From an uncultured Lachnospiraceae bacterium (GTDB lineage Bacteria; Bacillota; Clostridia; Lachnospirales; Lachnospiraceae), in NCBI GenBank assembly GCA_949879775.1, contig CATLBW010000005.1, positions 1 to 46,860 on the forward strand: a stretch of DNA of 46,860 bases, given 5' to 3'. Position numbers and translations under genes: made by a program. The first letter of the stretch is position 1. Each line of letters begins with the position of its first letter. The notes beneath the pieces are model-generated. The model was not told the DNA's origin. It searched no databases and saw only the letters and a program-made list of their open reading frames with translations. Positions 8,183-17,402 of this stretch are shown here, piece after piece.

Positions 8183-9142
8183 GTGTTCGATTTTGAAAAA
8201 CCGAAAATTGAAATTGCGCAGATTTCAGAAGACAAAAAATACGGCCGATTTGTCGTAGAGCCACTTGAAAGAGGCTATGGTACTACACTTGGGAATTCAT
8301 TGAGAAGGATTATGCTTTCTTCCCTTCCAGGTGCAGCAGTCAGTCAGGTGAAAATCGAAGGTGTCCTGCATGAATTCAGTTCCATCCCAGGCATTAAGGA
8401 GGATGTGACTGAGATTATCATGAACATCAAAAATCTGGCTTTGAAAAATACCAGCCAAACAAACGAGTCTAAAGTTGCTTATATTGAATTTGAGGGTGAA
8501 GGCGTAGTCACGGCAGCAGATATACAAGTTGACCCGGATATTGAGATTATGAATCCGGATTTAGTGATTGCCCACTTAAATGGAGGAACGGATTCCAGGC
8601 TTTATATGGAATTGACTATCACCAAGGGCAGGGGCTATGTTAGCGCTGACAAGAATAAAGGTGAGGATGTGCCAATTGGCGTGATTGCAGTTGACTGTAT
8701 TTATACGCCAATTGAGCGAGTGAACCTTTCCATTGAAAATACCCGTGTAGGGCAGATTACAGATTATGACAAACTTACGCTGGACGTATATACGAACGGC
8801 ACATTAGAGCCGGACGAGGCAGTCAGCCTGGCGGCAAAAGTTTTGAGCGAGCACTTGAACCTGTTTATTGATTTGTCTGAAAATGCGAAGACAGCGGAAG
8901 TCATGATTGAGAAAGAGGACAATGCCAAAGAAAAAGTCCTTGAGATGAACATTGATGAGCTGGAGTTATCGGTTCGTTCCTACAATTGCCTGAAACGTGC
9001 GGGGATCAATACGGTAGAAGAGTTGACGAACAGGACGCCGGAAGATATGATGAAAGTCCGTAACCTTGGCCGCAAATCATTAGAAGAAGTGCTGGCAAAA
9101 TTAAAGGAACTAGGATTACAGCTAAACCCCGGAGAAGAATAA
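8183..9142 (+). CDS. rpoA: RNA polymerase alpha subunit
   Basis: 319 residues, normal length. The N-terminal assembly domain (about residues 1-230) carries [22 protein letters not shown], the dimerisation motif. An acidic linker follows, then the C-terminal DNA- and activator-binding domain with [20 protein letters not shown] and [10 protein letters not shown]. The start is a GTG at 8183 after AAAAGGAGGG (8165-8174). It lies 41 nt after rpsD. Confidence 0.98.
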   Translation: MFDFEKPKIEIAQISEDKKYGRFVVEPLERGYGTTLGNSLRRIMLSSLPGAAVSQVKIEGVLHEFSSIPGIKEDVTEIIMNIKNLALKNTSQTNESKVAYIEFEGEGVVTAADIQVDPDIEIMNPDLVIAHLNGGTDSRLYMELTITKGRGYVSADKNKGEDVPIGVIAVDCIYTPIERVNLSIENTRVGQITDYDKLTLDVYTNGTLEPDEAVSLAAKVLSEHLNLFIDLSENAKTAEVMIEKEDNAKEKVLEMNIDELELSVRSYNCLKRAGINTVEELTNRTPEDMMKVRNLGRKSLEEVLAKLKELGLQLNPGEE

Positions 9143-9162
9143 AATTCTTTAAAGGGGCGCTG

Positions 9163-9189
9163 CCAAACGAACTGCTTACGTTCGTTTGG
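9163..9189 (+). repeat. Perfect inverted repeat in the rpoA-rplQ gap
   Basis: CCAAACGAAC (9163-9172) and GTTCGTTTGG (9180-9189) form a perfect 10-bp stem with a 7-nt loop, 20 nt after the rpoA stop. No T-run follows. The rest of this 233-nt gap has further weak palindromes, including GGCGAAGCC (9257-9265), which contains the GCGAAGC mini-hairpin core. Normally rpoA and rplQ lie almost next to each other. Confidence 0.8.
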
Positions 9190-9375
9190 GTTCCACTTTG
9201 TTCTGGCGAGGGGTAGTCCGAGGCAGGGCAGCATGGCAGGGTTTGTAAGACCAAAAGGCGAAGCCCTGTATATCCTGGAATCAGGGTATTTCCACAGTGA
9301 GCAACAGTACAATAACAGTATTCGGTGAGTAAGGCCAAAGGGCATTGCCGGGTATATCACAGATGGAGGATTGAA

Positions 9376-9912
9376 ATGGCAAAATATAGAAAGTTAGGCA
9401 GGACTTCTGCCCAGAGAAAAGCATTAATCAGGAACCAGGTAACCGCACTGCTTTACAACGGCAAGATTGTAACCACAGAGGCTAAAGCGAAAGAAATCCG
9501 CAAGGTAGCCGAAGGGTTGATTGCTATGGGCGTGAAAGAGAAAGACAACTTTGAAGAAGTGACTGTGACCGCAAAGGTTCCTCGCAAGGATAGCAATGGA
9601 AAGAGGGTCAAAGAAGTTGTGGACGGCAAAAAGGTTACCGTTTATGATGAGGTAGAGAAAAAGATTAAGAAAGACCTTCCTTCCCGCTTACATGCAAGGC
9701 GGCAGATGCTTAAGGTATTGTACCCGGTAACGTCTGTGCCGACAGAGAACAAAGGAAAGAAGAGGAACACCAAGAAGGTTGATCTTGTAGCTAAAATCTT
9801 TGACGAGATTGCTCCAAAATATGTAGGTCGGAACGGTGGTTATACCAGAATCGTCAAGATTGGACAGCGTAAAGGCGATGGCGCTTTAGAGGTTCTTCTT
9901 GAGTTAGTATAA
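9376..9912 (+). CDS. rplQ: 50S ribosomal protein L17, long form with insertion
   Basis: 178 residues from the ATG at 9376, which follows TGGAGGA (9364-9370) and begins [20 protein letters not shown], the normal L17 start; longer in-frame upstream starts are not supported. L17 lines the exit tunnel. Compared with the roughly 115-130 residues usual for L17, this protein has an extra charged stretch at about residues 55-105 (including [10 protein letters not shown] and [11 protein letters not shown]) before the conserved LHARRQ segment. Extended L17 forms are, to my recollection, common in this bacterial family. Confidence 0.95.
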   Translation: MAKYRKLGRTSAQRKALIRNQVTALLYNGKIVTTEAKAKEIRKVAEGLIAMGVKEKDNFEEVTVTAKVPRKDSNGKRVKEVVDGKKVTVYDEVEKKIKKDLPSRLHARRQMLKVLYPVTSVPTENKGKKRNTKKVDLVAKIFDEIAPKYVGRNGGYTRIVKIGQRKGDGALEVLLELV

Positions 9913-9937
9913 GGATCGGAATACGCAATATAATTTG

Positions 9938-9982
9938 AGGTCACAGGAAAGAATATCTGAAATGTATTTTTTTCTGTGACCT
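9938..9982 (+). terminator. Hairpin after rplQ, possible terminator
   Basis: AGGTCACAG (9938-9946) pairs with CTGTGACCT (9974-9982), and the flanking AATT bases extend the symmetry. A T-run lies inside the right arm (TTTTTTTCTG) rather than after it, so it is not a textbook intrinsic terminator. It lies between the ribosomal operon and putP and ends only about 8 nt before the putP ribosome-binding site. Confidence 0.5.
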
Positions 9983-10005
9983 AATTTATGGAAGGAGAAA
10001 AATTT

Positions 10006-11547
10006 ATGAGCACAGCATCCATTTGTATTTTAATGACTATCGTGGTTTATCTCATCGGTATGCTGGCAATCGGGTTTTATTTCGCCAGGAAAAATGAATC
10101 CGCCTCCGACTTCTACCTGGGAGGCCGGAGGCTTGGGCCGTTGGTAACTGCGATGAGCGCGGAGGCTTCGGACATGTCCGGTTATCTGCTGATGGGGCTG
10201 CCCGGCCTGGCGTATGCTTCCGGCCTTGCCGATGTAGGCTGGACCATTGTAGGTCTGGCTGCAGGTACATATCTGAACTGGCTGTTCACGGCAAGGCGCC
10301 TGCGCCGTTATACGCAGATTACGAATTCTTTCACGCTGCCGCAGTTCTTTTCCAACCGTTTCCATGATAAAAAGAATATTTTGACTGTGATTGCAGCGTT
10401 GATTATTATTATATTCTTTGTGCCATATACGGCTTCTGGGTTTGCAGCCTGCGGCAAACTGTTTTCCTCGCTGTTTGGCGCTGATTATATGACAGCTATG
10501 GTTATTTCAGCTATTGTCATTGTGGGATACACGGCGGCAGGAGGTTTCCTGGCGGCATCCACAACTGACTTCATACAGAGCATCATTATGTCGATCGCAA
10601 TTGTGTTTGTACTGGTCTTCGCCACTATTTCTGCTGGCGGGGTGGGCGCTGTTATGGAAAACGCCCAAGCTTTGCCAGGGTATTTGTCTGCGACCAGCAC
10701 ATATGTGGCAGAGAGCGGCACGTCGCAGCCTTATGGACTTCTCAAGATTATATCTACCTGTGCGTGGGGATTTGGATATTTCGGGATGCCCCATATCCTG
10801 CTTAGGTTTATGGCGATTGAGGACGAAAATAAATTAAAGCTGTCCCGCCGTGTGGCTTCTGTGTGGGTAGTAATTGCAATGGCGATGGCTGTTTTTATCG
10901 GTATCGTGGGAAATGCCCTGAGCAAAGGCGGGATAATTGCCTTGCTTTCCGGCAGTGATACAGAGACGGTTATTGTGCGTATCGCTGATTTGCTGTCAAA
11001 ATATGGCGTATTCCCGGCATTGATGGCCGGCTTAATCCTGGCTGGCATTTTGGCAAGCACCATGTCGACAGCAGACTCGCAGCTTTTAGCGGCTTCATCC
11101 AGTGTATCGCAAAATATTTTGCAAGATACGCTGCATTTGAAACTGTCTTCTAAGACAAGCATGTTGATTGCCAGGGCGACGGTTATCGTAATTGCCATTC
11201 TCGGCGTGGTTATAGCGCGAGATCCCAACAGCTCTGTCTTTGGCATAGTGTCGTTTGCCTGGGCAGGTTTTGGGGCGGCTTTTGGCCCGGTTATCATTTG
11301 CGCCCTGTTTTGGAAGCGTACGACATTGTTTGGAGCAGTTGCCGGCATGGTTGCGGGCGGCGCGACGGTATTTATCTGGAAATACCTGGTTGCCCCTATG
11401 GGCGGCGCCTTTGCAATCTATGAGCTGCTCCCGGCATTCCTTGTGGGGACGGCGGCAATCGTGGCTGTGAGCTTGCTTACCAAGGAGCCGGGAAAAGAAA
11501 TTCTGGCAGAATTTGAAGCTGCGAGAGGCAGCAATGCATTAAAATAA
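10006..11547 (+). CDS. putP: Sodium/proline symporter
   Basis: 513 residues from the ATG at 10006, chosen over the in-frame ATG at 9988 because GGAAGGA (9990-9996) then lies at proper spacing. It belongs to the sodium:solute symporter family, with about 12-13 membrane segments. The motif SAEASDMSGYLLMGLPG in the first quarter is characteristic of PutP, and GLILAGILASTMSTADSQLLAASS is the conserved sodium-site region near TM8. Proline import as nutrient or osmolyte is the likely role; close relatives may carry other amino acids. It stands alone between two hairpins. Confidence 0.9.
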   Translation: MSTASICILMTIVVYLIGMLAIGFYFARKNESASDFYLGGRRLGPLVTAMSAEASDMSGYLLMGLPGLAYASGLADVGWTIVGLAAGTYLNWLFTARRLRRYTQITNSFTLPQFFSNRFHDKKNILTVIAALIIIIFFVPYTASGFAACGKLFSSLFGADYMTAMVISAIVIVGYTAAGGFLAASTTDFIQSIIMSIAIVFVLVFATISAGGVGAVMENAQALPGYLSATSTYVAESGTSQPYGLLKIISTCAWGFGYFGMPHILLRFMAIEDENKLKLSRRVASVWVVIAMAMAVFIGIVGNALSKGGIIALLSGSDTETVIVRIADLLSKYGVFPALMAGLILAGILASTMSTADSQLLAASSSVSQNILQDTLHLKLSSKTSMLIARATVIVIAILGVVIARDPNSSVFGIVSFAWAGFGAAFGPVIICALFWKRTTLFGAVAGMVAGGATVFIWKYLVAPMGGAFAIYELLPAFLVGTAAIVAVSLLTKEPGKEILAEFEAARGSNALK

Positions 11548-11623
11548 ATAAAGCCTATATAATCAGTTTTGTTTTTTACAATGCATGAATCTTGAAATCT
11601 TATATGATTAGCTTGGCAAATAG

Positions 11624-11674
11624 AAATAGCCAGACCTTTTCAAATAAAAATGAAATGGTCTGGCTATTTTTTTT
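11624..11674 (+). terminator. Intrinsic terminator after putP
   Basis: A 13-bp stem AAATAGCCAGACC (11624-11636) / GGTCTGGCTATTT (11657-11669) is followed by an eight-T run. It terminates putP. Read on the minus strand it lies just past the end of the converging gene at 11701 and may also serve there, though the T-run on that side is interrupted. Confidence 0.9.
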
Positions 11675-11700
11675 CGAAAGTCCAGCGGCTCGCGCTGAAT

Positions 11701-14262
11701 TTAACGTACAGGCCTTGCGATCATGACGATGTTACGATCCCGGGAATAGAGGCGCAATGGCTTCTCTAAACGGTAACCATCACCATAGTACATGGAAACA
11801 TGGTAGATGTTCTTATACCGTCCATTGGAGTAGGGAGCCTTGTAAAAAATTAAGTCGCCCGGGCGTAACTTGGAGGAGGACAATCCGCGGTAGGAAATCA
11901 CCTTGCCAGTGCGTTCCATGTAAGACGCCATGGATGCTGCGGTTGGCGCCCAGGAGGGGATGCCGCCTAACAGTGCGGTGTCACAACCATAGGAGCGGAA
12001 AACCAGCGAGCTGCAATCGTAATAGCCCTTACTCATGCGCCTTGCCTGGCTGTAGGAAGAGCTGTACATAATGTTGTAACCGGTCTTGCAGGCGTTAATC
12101 GCACGCTGGGGGACTACCTCAACCTGAAATGTAAAGCTGTTGCCGTCCGCCCTGACGTTAATCTTGGCAACCCCGCATTTGTGTCCTTTGATAACGCCGG
12201 ATTTGTTGACTGTGGCAATGGATTTCTTCATGGAATGATAAGTAACATTGCTCTGGGCACATATGCCTGATAGTTTAATTTTGGTTGTTTTTTTCGGTGC
12301 AAGCAGGGTGCTTGTGGTTTTCATGCTAGGATTGGTGACAATAATAGTATGATTGATTGTCTGCCCGTCCGCTTTGATTGTCAAAGTTGTTTTCCCGGTC
12401 TTAGTTCCAGTCGTTACGGTGCCGTCGGGAGAAACAGATATCAAAGATTTCTTTTTTGGTTTCCAGGTTGTGCTGCTGTAAGAAGTCAGTCCGCTAAGGC
12501 TGATTTTTTGCGAATGGCCTACCGCCACGACAGTATGTTTGGCGTTTGCCTTAGGCTGGGAAACTTTCAAATTGGTAACATATTCTTTGGTGGTGCCGTC
12601 TGAATAGCTGACAATTGCCGTTATCTTTGCAGAACCATATTTTATGCCCGTAACATTGCCGGTGTGGCGGTTTACGCTTGCAACCAAGGGGTTAGAAGTT
12701 GTCCATTCCGTGTCAGTAACGGCGGCATTGGGCTTGTCCACATTCTCTAAAGTCAGGGCTTTGTGCGTGTTGACAGCTACAGCCGCCTGTTGCTGCACGA
12801 TGCCTGAACCAATGACCTTGATATTGCATGAGTGCATGCAAGTGACAGGCTTGCCATCCACATAGGTGGTATAATATGCCTTTAAAGTAGTTCTTCCAGT
12901 CTGGCAGGCGGTGATTTCACAGGTGTTTCCATCAGCATCGAGTTTGGCAACTGAGGGGTCCGACAGCTCAAAAGAGACGCTGCCAGCGTCGGAAGCGTTG
13001 GACATATAAATGGTCGTGCTGTTTCCAAGCATCACTGTCTGTGAAGAGCGGCTAAGCTTACAGTCGTTTTTCAGCACGGTCACTTCACAGGAGACATTTG
13101 CGCCGGGGACGGAAGCCGTAATGGTGGCAGTCCCGGAACGGACGCCTGTAATCTTGCCTTTGCGTGATACCTTCGCTACTTTTGGGTTAGAGGAACGGAA
13201 AGTAAGCTTAGAAGCTGGGCGTGCTGATGAATCCAGGGTATAGCTGGTTTCAGCAAAGAGCGCGATTTTTTCGGAGCTTATTTTGACATACGGCTTTTTT
13301 ACTGTGATTTTACAGGATTTTTTTATTTCGTGGCAGGAGGCGGTAATCGTAACCGTCCCAGCTTTCTTGGGGGTTACCCTTCCCTTGGAATTGACAGTGG
13401 CAATTTTCTTGTTAGAGGATTTCCAGTCAATATTGTCTTCGGGAAGGACCTCTTTATGTAAGTTGACGGGACTTTTAATATAAATTGTCCGCTCGGCTTC
13501 CAAGTCCAACGAAGGTTCTTTGACAGTGACCTTGCAGGAAGCGGACGCTCCGTTTGCCGTAGCTGTGATTGTGGCGGAGCCAGCTTTCTTGGGGGTAAGC
13601 TTCCCCTTTTTGCTGACAGCCACCACAGATTTGTCGGAGGAACGCCAACTTACCGCAGAAGAAGCCTTGGCGGTTAATTTTGAAGTTTGGCAGGTGTATA
13701 AGGTTAGTTTCTTCTTATTTAATGTAACCGTATTTTCCACCTTAATAGCGCAGGAAGAAGAAGCGGTATAAGCCTTGCCCGCCGACGTGATTGTGGCAGT
13801 GGCAGTAATCACGGTATTTCCAGCGGCTTTTGCGGTAACCATGCCCTGTGAAGACACAGAAGCGACGTCTGGTTTGCTGGATGACCAGGTGATTTGCGGC
13901 TGATTACCTGTGGCAGAAGCGTCATAGCCAGAGACAGATGCTTTTAATTGGAAGGTAGAGCCTGCAGAAAGGCTTTTGTCATTCTGATTTAAGCTGACAG
14001 TAAGCTTCCCTGCCACCTGAATGGATTCAGCCTTGGTATTTTGCGTGGTCTCATCTATGGGTTCAGCCTTGGTATCTTGTTGTGCCTCTATGTCCAATTC
14101 TTCTTGAAGAAGCTTCTCATCCTGTCCGACGGCGCTTTCTTGTGAAGTGGTTCTTATGGACGGTATCTGCGCGCGCGAAAAATCAGCCGCCTGGGAGAGG
14201 AAAGGTGTCTCAAGAATCAGCAGGCAACTGAGCGCTAAGGGGATTAATTTTTTGGTTTTCAT
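11701..14262 (-). CDS. Secreted Ig-like repeat protein with NlpC/P60 peptidase domain
   Basis: 853 residues. A signal peptide (residues about 1-25, cut after FLSQA) is followed by an acidic Thr/Glu-rich linker and then about eight bacterial Ig-like (Big_2) domains marked by repeated units of the form W-S-S-x-x-x-x-V-A-x-V and G-x-A-x-I-T-A. The C-terminal domain (about 722-853) looks like NlpC/P60: the nucleophile is Cys750 in YDCSSLV and the histidine is His821 in YHVSMYYG, with KLRPGDLIFY between. Such enzymes cut peptidoglycan stem peptides outside the cell. The ATG follows TAGGAGGCG. The gene stands alone and converges on putP. Confidence 0.88.
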   Translation of the reverse strand: MKTKKLIPLALSCLLILETPFLSQAADFSRAQIPSIRTTSQESAVGQDEKLLQEELDIEAQQDTKAEPIDETTQNTKAESIQVAGKLTVSLNQNDKSLSAGSTFQLKASVSGYDASATGNQPQITWSSSKPDVASVSSQGMVTAKAAGNTVITATATITSAGKAYTASSSCAIKVENTVTLNKKKLTLYTCQTSKLTAKASSAVSWRSSDKSVVAVSKKGKLTPKKAGSATITATANGASASCKVTVKEPSLDLEAERTIYIKSPVNLHKEVLPEDNIDWKSSNKKIATVNSKGRVTPKKAGTVTITASCHEIKKSCKITVKKPYVKISSEKIALFAETSYTLDSSARPASKLTFRSSNPKVAKVSRKGKITGVRSGTATITASVPGANVSCEVTVLKNDCKLSRSSQTVMLGNSTTIYMSNASDAGSVSFELSDPSVAKLDADGNTCEITACQTGRTTLKAYYTTYVDGKPVTCMHSCNIKVIGSGIVQQQAAVAVNTHKALTLENVDKPNAAVTDTEWTTSNPLVASVNRHTGNVTGIKYGSAKITAIVSYSDGTTKEYVTNLKVSQPKANAKHTVVAVGHSQKISLSGLTSYSSTTWKPKKKSLISVSPDGTVTTGTKTGKTTLTIKADGQTINHTIIVTNPSMKTTSTLLAPKKTTKIKLSGICAQSNVTYHSMKKSIATVNKSGVIKGHKCGVAKINVRADGNSFTFQVEVVPQRAINACKTGYNIMYSSSYSQARRMSKGYYDCSSLVFRSYGCDTALLGGIPSWAPTAASMASYMERTGKVISYRGLSSSKLRPGDLIFYKAPYSNGRYKNIYHVSMYYGDGYRLEKPLRLYSRDRNIVMIARPVR

Positions 14263-14304
14263 TCGTAACGCCTCCTATATAAATGTAAAACAACACATAC
14301 CTCT

Positions 14305-14333
14305 ATGATAATATTTTTCTGCGTCAGATTCAA
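14305..14333 (-). promoter_or_regulatory. Promoter of the Ig-like/NlpC-P60 gene
   Basis: On the minus strand TTGAAT (14333-14328) is followed by a 17-nt spacer and TATCAT (14310-14305), about 43 nt upstream of the start codon. This divergent arrangement shares the 217-nt gap with the nrdD control region. Confidence 0.6.
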
Positions 14334-14383
14334 GAGGTTATTGTACAATTGGAAATAATTTAACATAAAGTATATATTTAAAC

Positions 14384-14412
14384 TTGCTTTTTGGAATGGA
14401 TAATGTTATATT
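14384..14412 (+). promoter_or_regulatory. Putative nrdD promoter
   Basis: TTGCTT (14384-14389), a 17-nt spacer and TATATT (14407-14412). Transcription would begin near 14419, inside the first of two NrdR-box-like elements, which would be a natural place for repression. The -35 match is weak (3 of 6). Confidence 0.45.
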
Positions 14413-14417
14413 GGAAA

Positions 14418-14460
14418 AGCATATATAGTATATAAGATTATTGTCTATACTATATTTAGT
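14418..14460 (+). promoter_or_regulatory. Tandem NrdR-box-like operators upstream of nrdD
   Basis: The known NrdR box core reads ACWATATATWGT. AGCATATATAGT (14418-14429) matches it at 10 of 12 positions and ACTATATTTAGT (14449-14460) at 11 of 12. The boxes are exactly 31 bp apart, three helical turns, the usual spacing for paired NrdR boxes. NrdR is the ATP-cone repressor of ribonucleotide reductase genes. Its gene is not in the window. The region is AT-rich, so chance similarity is possible, but the spacing argues against it. Confidence 0.7.
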
Positions 14461-14479
14461 TATTTTGGAGGATATATTG

Positions 14480-16642
14480 ATGAAAATTATCAAAAGAAGC
14501 GGAAAAGAGACGGGTTTTGACAGCAGTAAGATTGTTGACGCAGTCGCTAAGGCAAATCGTGAAGTGGAGGAAAGCGACAGGTTGTCGGAAGCGCAAATAG
14601 GCTCCATTGCACAGCATATCACAGATACGTGCGCATCTATGGAACGGATATACAATGTAGAAGAAATTCAGGATATGGTAGAGAACGAGATTATGGCGCA
14701 CAAAGCGTATGAGGTAGCGAGGAAGTATATTACTTATCGTTACAAGCGTGCACTGGTGCGCAAATCAAATTCTACTGATGAACAGATTTTAAGCCTGATT
14801 GAGTGTGACAATGAGGAGATTAAGCAGGAGAATTCCAATAAGAATCCCATTGTCAATAGCGTGCAGAGGGACTACATGGCGGGCGAGGTCAGCAAGGACA
14901 TCACGAAGCGTTTCCTGTTGCCGGAAGACATTGTGCAGGCGCATGAGGAAGGGAAAATCCATTTCCATGACTCCGACTATTTTGCACAGCATATGCACAA
15001 CTGCTGTCTTGTCAACCTGGAGGATATGCTTCAGAATGGAACGGTCATCAGCGAGACGATGATTGAACGCCCGAAAAGCTTTTCTACGGCGTGCAACGTG
15101 GCAACCCAGGCGATTGCGCAGATTGCCAGCTCCCAATATGGGGGGCAGAGCATTACGCTTTCCCACCTGGCGCCGTTTGTGGAAGTGAGCAGGCAGAAAT
15201 TAAGGAAGATGGTTCGCCGGGAGTTTATGGCAGCAGGGCTGCCCCTTTTGGAGGACAAAGTCAATGAAGTTGCAGAAATGCGCGTTAAGGAGGAAATCCG
15301 CCGCGGCGTACAGATGATCCAGTATCAGGTAATTACGCTGATGACAACCAATGGACAAGCCCCCTTCGTGACTGTGTTTATGTATTTGGACGAGGTGGAG
15401 GAGGGAAGGCTCAGGGATGATTTGGCGCTGGTAATCAAAGAAATGCTGCTGCAGCGCATGCAGGGCGTAAAGAATGAAAAAGGCGTATACATCACCCCAG
15501 CCTTCCCCAAATTGATTTATGTGCTTGAGGAAGACAATATCCGGGAGGGGAGCCGTTATTGGTCCCTGACAAGGCTGGCGGCAAAATGCACCGCCAAACG
15601 GATGGTGCCTGACTACATCTCAGAGAAGGTCATGAAGGAAAATAAACAGGGATATTGTTATCCTTGCATGGGATGCCGTTCCTTTTTGACAGTTTACCAT
15701 GATAAAGATAACCAGCCCAAATTTTATGGCAGGTTTAATCAGGGGGTTGTGACGCTTAACCTAGTAGACGTAGCTTGTTCATCTGAGGGGGACAGGGATA
15801 AATTCTGGCGTATTTTTGATGAGAGGCTTGAAGTATGCCGAAGGGCGTTGATGCTCCGGCATGAGCGCTTGAAGGGAACTCTTTCGGATGTGGCGCCGAT
15901 TTTGTGGCAGTATGGGGCGCTTGCGCGGCTGGGCAAAGGGGAGGTCATAGACGAGCTCCTTTATCATGGTTATTCGACGATTTCTTTGGGGTATGCAGGC
16001 CTTTGTGAATGCACCAGGTACATGACTGGCAAATCCCATACGGACCCTTCGGCAACGCCATTTGCCTTGAAAATAATGGAACATATGAATGAGGCATGCC
16101 GTCGTTGGAAAGAAGAGACAGATATTGATTTTAGCCTTTATGGCACGCCCCTGGAGTCTACCACCTATAAGTTTGCCAAATGCCTCCAGCGCAGGTTTGG
16201 TTTGATTGAGGGGGTGACGGATAAGAATTATATTACCAACAGCTACCATATCCATGTGACAGAAGAGATAGACGCGTTCAGCAAGCTGACCTTTGAGTCA
16301 CAGTTCCAGAAATTGTCCCCAGGCGGCGCGGTAAGCTATGTGGAAGTCCCCAATTTGCAGGGGAATATTGACGCAGTGCTAACGGTTATGCAGCATATCT
16401 ATGATAATATTATGTATGGGGAGCTGAATACCAAAAGCGATTATTGCCAGGTGTGCGGTTATGAAGGGGAAATCAAGATTGTCTCTGATAAGCATGGGAA
16501 ATTGGTGTGGGAGTGCCCGAATTGCCAGAACCGGGATGAAAGTAAGATGAATGTGGCGCGCAGGACGTGTGGCTATATCGGGACACAGTTTTGGAACCAG
16601 GGAAGGACACAGGAAATCCAGGAAAGGGTAATGCACCTTTGA
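14480..16642 (+). CDS. nrdD: Anaerobic (class III) ribonucleoside-triphosphate reductase
   Basis: 720 residues from the ATG at 14480 (TTGGAGGA at 14465-14472; an in-frame TTG start upstream is not supported). It reduces ribonucleoside triphosphates to deoxy forms using a glycyl radical under anaerobic conditions. An ATP-cone regulatory domain occupies about residues 1-95. The catalytic barrel follows, with YPCMGCRSFLT in the active site. A zinc site is made by CQVCG and CPNC. The glycyl-radical loop RRTCGYIGTQFWNQGRTQE carries Gly698. It is followed by its activase gene nrdG after 77 nt. Confidence 0.98.
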   Translation: MKIIKRSGKETGFDSSKIVDAVAKANREVEESDRLSEAQIGSIAQHITDTCASMERIYNVEEIQDMVENEIMAHKAYEVARKYITYRYKRALVRKSNSTDEQILSLIECDNEEIKQENSNKNPIVNSVQRDYMAGEVSKDITKRFLLPEDIVQAHEEGKIHFHDSDYFAQHMHNCCLVNLEDMLQNGTVISETMIERPKSFSTACNVATQAIAQIASSQYGGQSITLSHLAPFVEVSRQKLRKMVRREFMAAGLPLLEDKVNEVAEMRVKEEIRRGVQMIQYQVITLMTTNGQAPFVTVFMYLDEVEEGRLRDDLALVIKEMLLQRMQGVKNEKGVYITPAFPKLIYVLEEDNIREGSRYWSLTRLAAKCTAKRMVPDYISEKVMKENKQGYCYPCMGCRSFLTVYHDKDNQPKFYGRFNQGVVTLNLVDVACSSEGDRDKFWRIFDERLEVCRRALMLRHERLKGTLSDVAPILWQYGALARLGKGEVIDELLYHGYSTISLGYAGLCECTRYMTGKSHTDPSATPFALKIMEHMNEACRRWKEETDIDFSLYGTPLESTTYKFAKCLQRRFGLIEGVTDKNYITNSYHIHVTEEIDAFSKLTFESQFQKLSPGGAVSYVEVPNLQGNIDAVLTVMQHIYDNIMYGELNTKSDYCQVCGYEGEIKIVSDKHGKLVWECPNCQNRDESKMNVARRTCGYIGTQFWNQGRTQEIQERVMHL

Positions 16643-16719
16643 GAATAGAAAAATATTCAGCAAGTAGTGCGTTTTAAAGTTAGGGTTTCAAGAATATAAG
16701 AAAGGGGAGATGCTTTTTT

Positions 16720-17241
16720 TTGAAATATGGGCAGATAAAAAAGACAGACATAGCAAATGGGCCGGGCGTTCGGGTTTCCCTGTTCGTGTCAGGCTGCACC
16801 CATCACTGTAAGGGGTGTTTTAATCCGGAGACCTGGGATTTTAATTACGGGCAGGAGTTTACAGGCGAGACGCAGGAAGAGGTTCTTGAGTTATTAAAAC
16901 CAAATTTTATTTCTGGCTTGACGTTGCTTGGAGGAGAGCCGTTTGAACCGGCGAACCAGCGTGCGTTGCTGCCGTTCCTGAAGAAGGTAAGGGAACGGTA
17001 TCCGTCTAAGACGATTTGGTGTTACACGGGATATCTGCTTGATGAGCAGCTCTGGAAGGAGGGTTTTGCAAGGTGTGAGGCCACGGATGAGTTGCTGTCG
17101 CTTCTTGATGTCCTGGTGGATGGGGAATTTATGCAAGAAGAGAAGGATATTTCTTTGCAGTTCCGGGGCTCTAAGAACCAAAGGGTCATAGATGTCCGAG
17201 GAAGCCTTGCGCAGGGTAAGGTATGCCTGTTTGAGTTATGA
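16720..17241 (+). CDS. nrdG: Anaerobic ribonucleotide reductase activating protein
   Basis: 173 residues. A radical-SAM enzyme that makes the glycyl radical on NrdD. The cluster-binding motif CTHHCKGC (Cys26, Cys30, Cys33) is near the N-terminus, followed by GLTLLGGEPFEP, the SAM-binding GGE motif. The start is a TTG at 16720 behind AAAGGGGAG (16701-16709) and a run of Ts; the ATG at 16710 is out of frame. It lies directly after nrdD, the usual arrangement. The rare start codon may keep the activase level below that of NrdD. Confidence 0.95.
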   Translation: MKYGQIKKTDIANGPGVRVSLFVSGCTHHCKGCFNPETWDFNYGQEFTGETQEEVLELLKPNFISGLTLLGGEPFEPANQRALLPFLKKVRERYPSKTIWCYTGYLLDEQLWKEGFARCEATDELLSLLDVLVDGEFMQEEKDISLQFRGSKNQRVIDVRGSLAQGKVCLFEL

Positions 17242-17351
17242 TATTTTTATATAAAATCATGTAATGTAGCCATGCAAATATGCTGGTATGGATTAAGGCA
17301 GATATGCATGGGGCAATTGCAAATATGACGCTGTCAGATACAGTTGTTATG

Positions 17352-17380
17352 TTTACCGGAAGTGGCAAGACTGTTATAAT
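17352..17380 (+). promoter_or_regulatory. Possible promoter for the 17487 gene
   Basis: TTTACC (17352-17357), a 17-nt spacer and TATAAT (17375-17380). The -10 element lies in the loop of the hairpin at 17367-17402, so promoter and terminator readings compete for the same DNA. Confidence 0.5.
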
Positions 17381-17402
17381 ATATCAGTTGACAGTCTTTT
17401 TT
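17367..17402 (+). terminator. Terminator-like hairpin between nrdG and the next gene
   Basis: AAGACTGT (17367-17374) pairs perfectly with ACAGTCTT (17391-17398), followed by further Ts. The 16-nt loop contains TATAAT. It may end nrdDG transcription; the loop is longer than usual. Confidence 0.5.
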
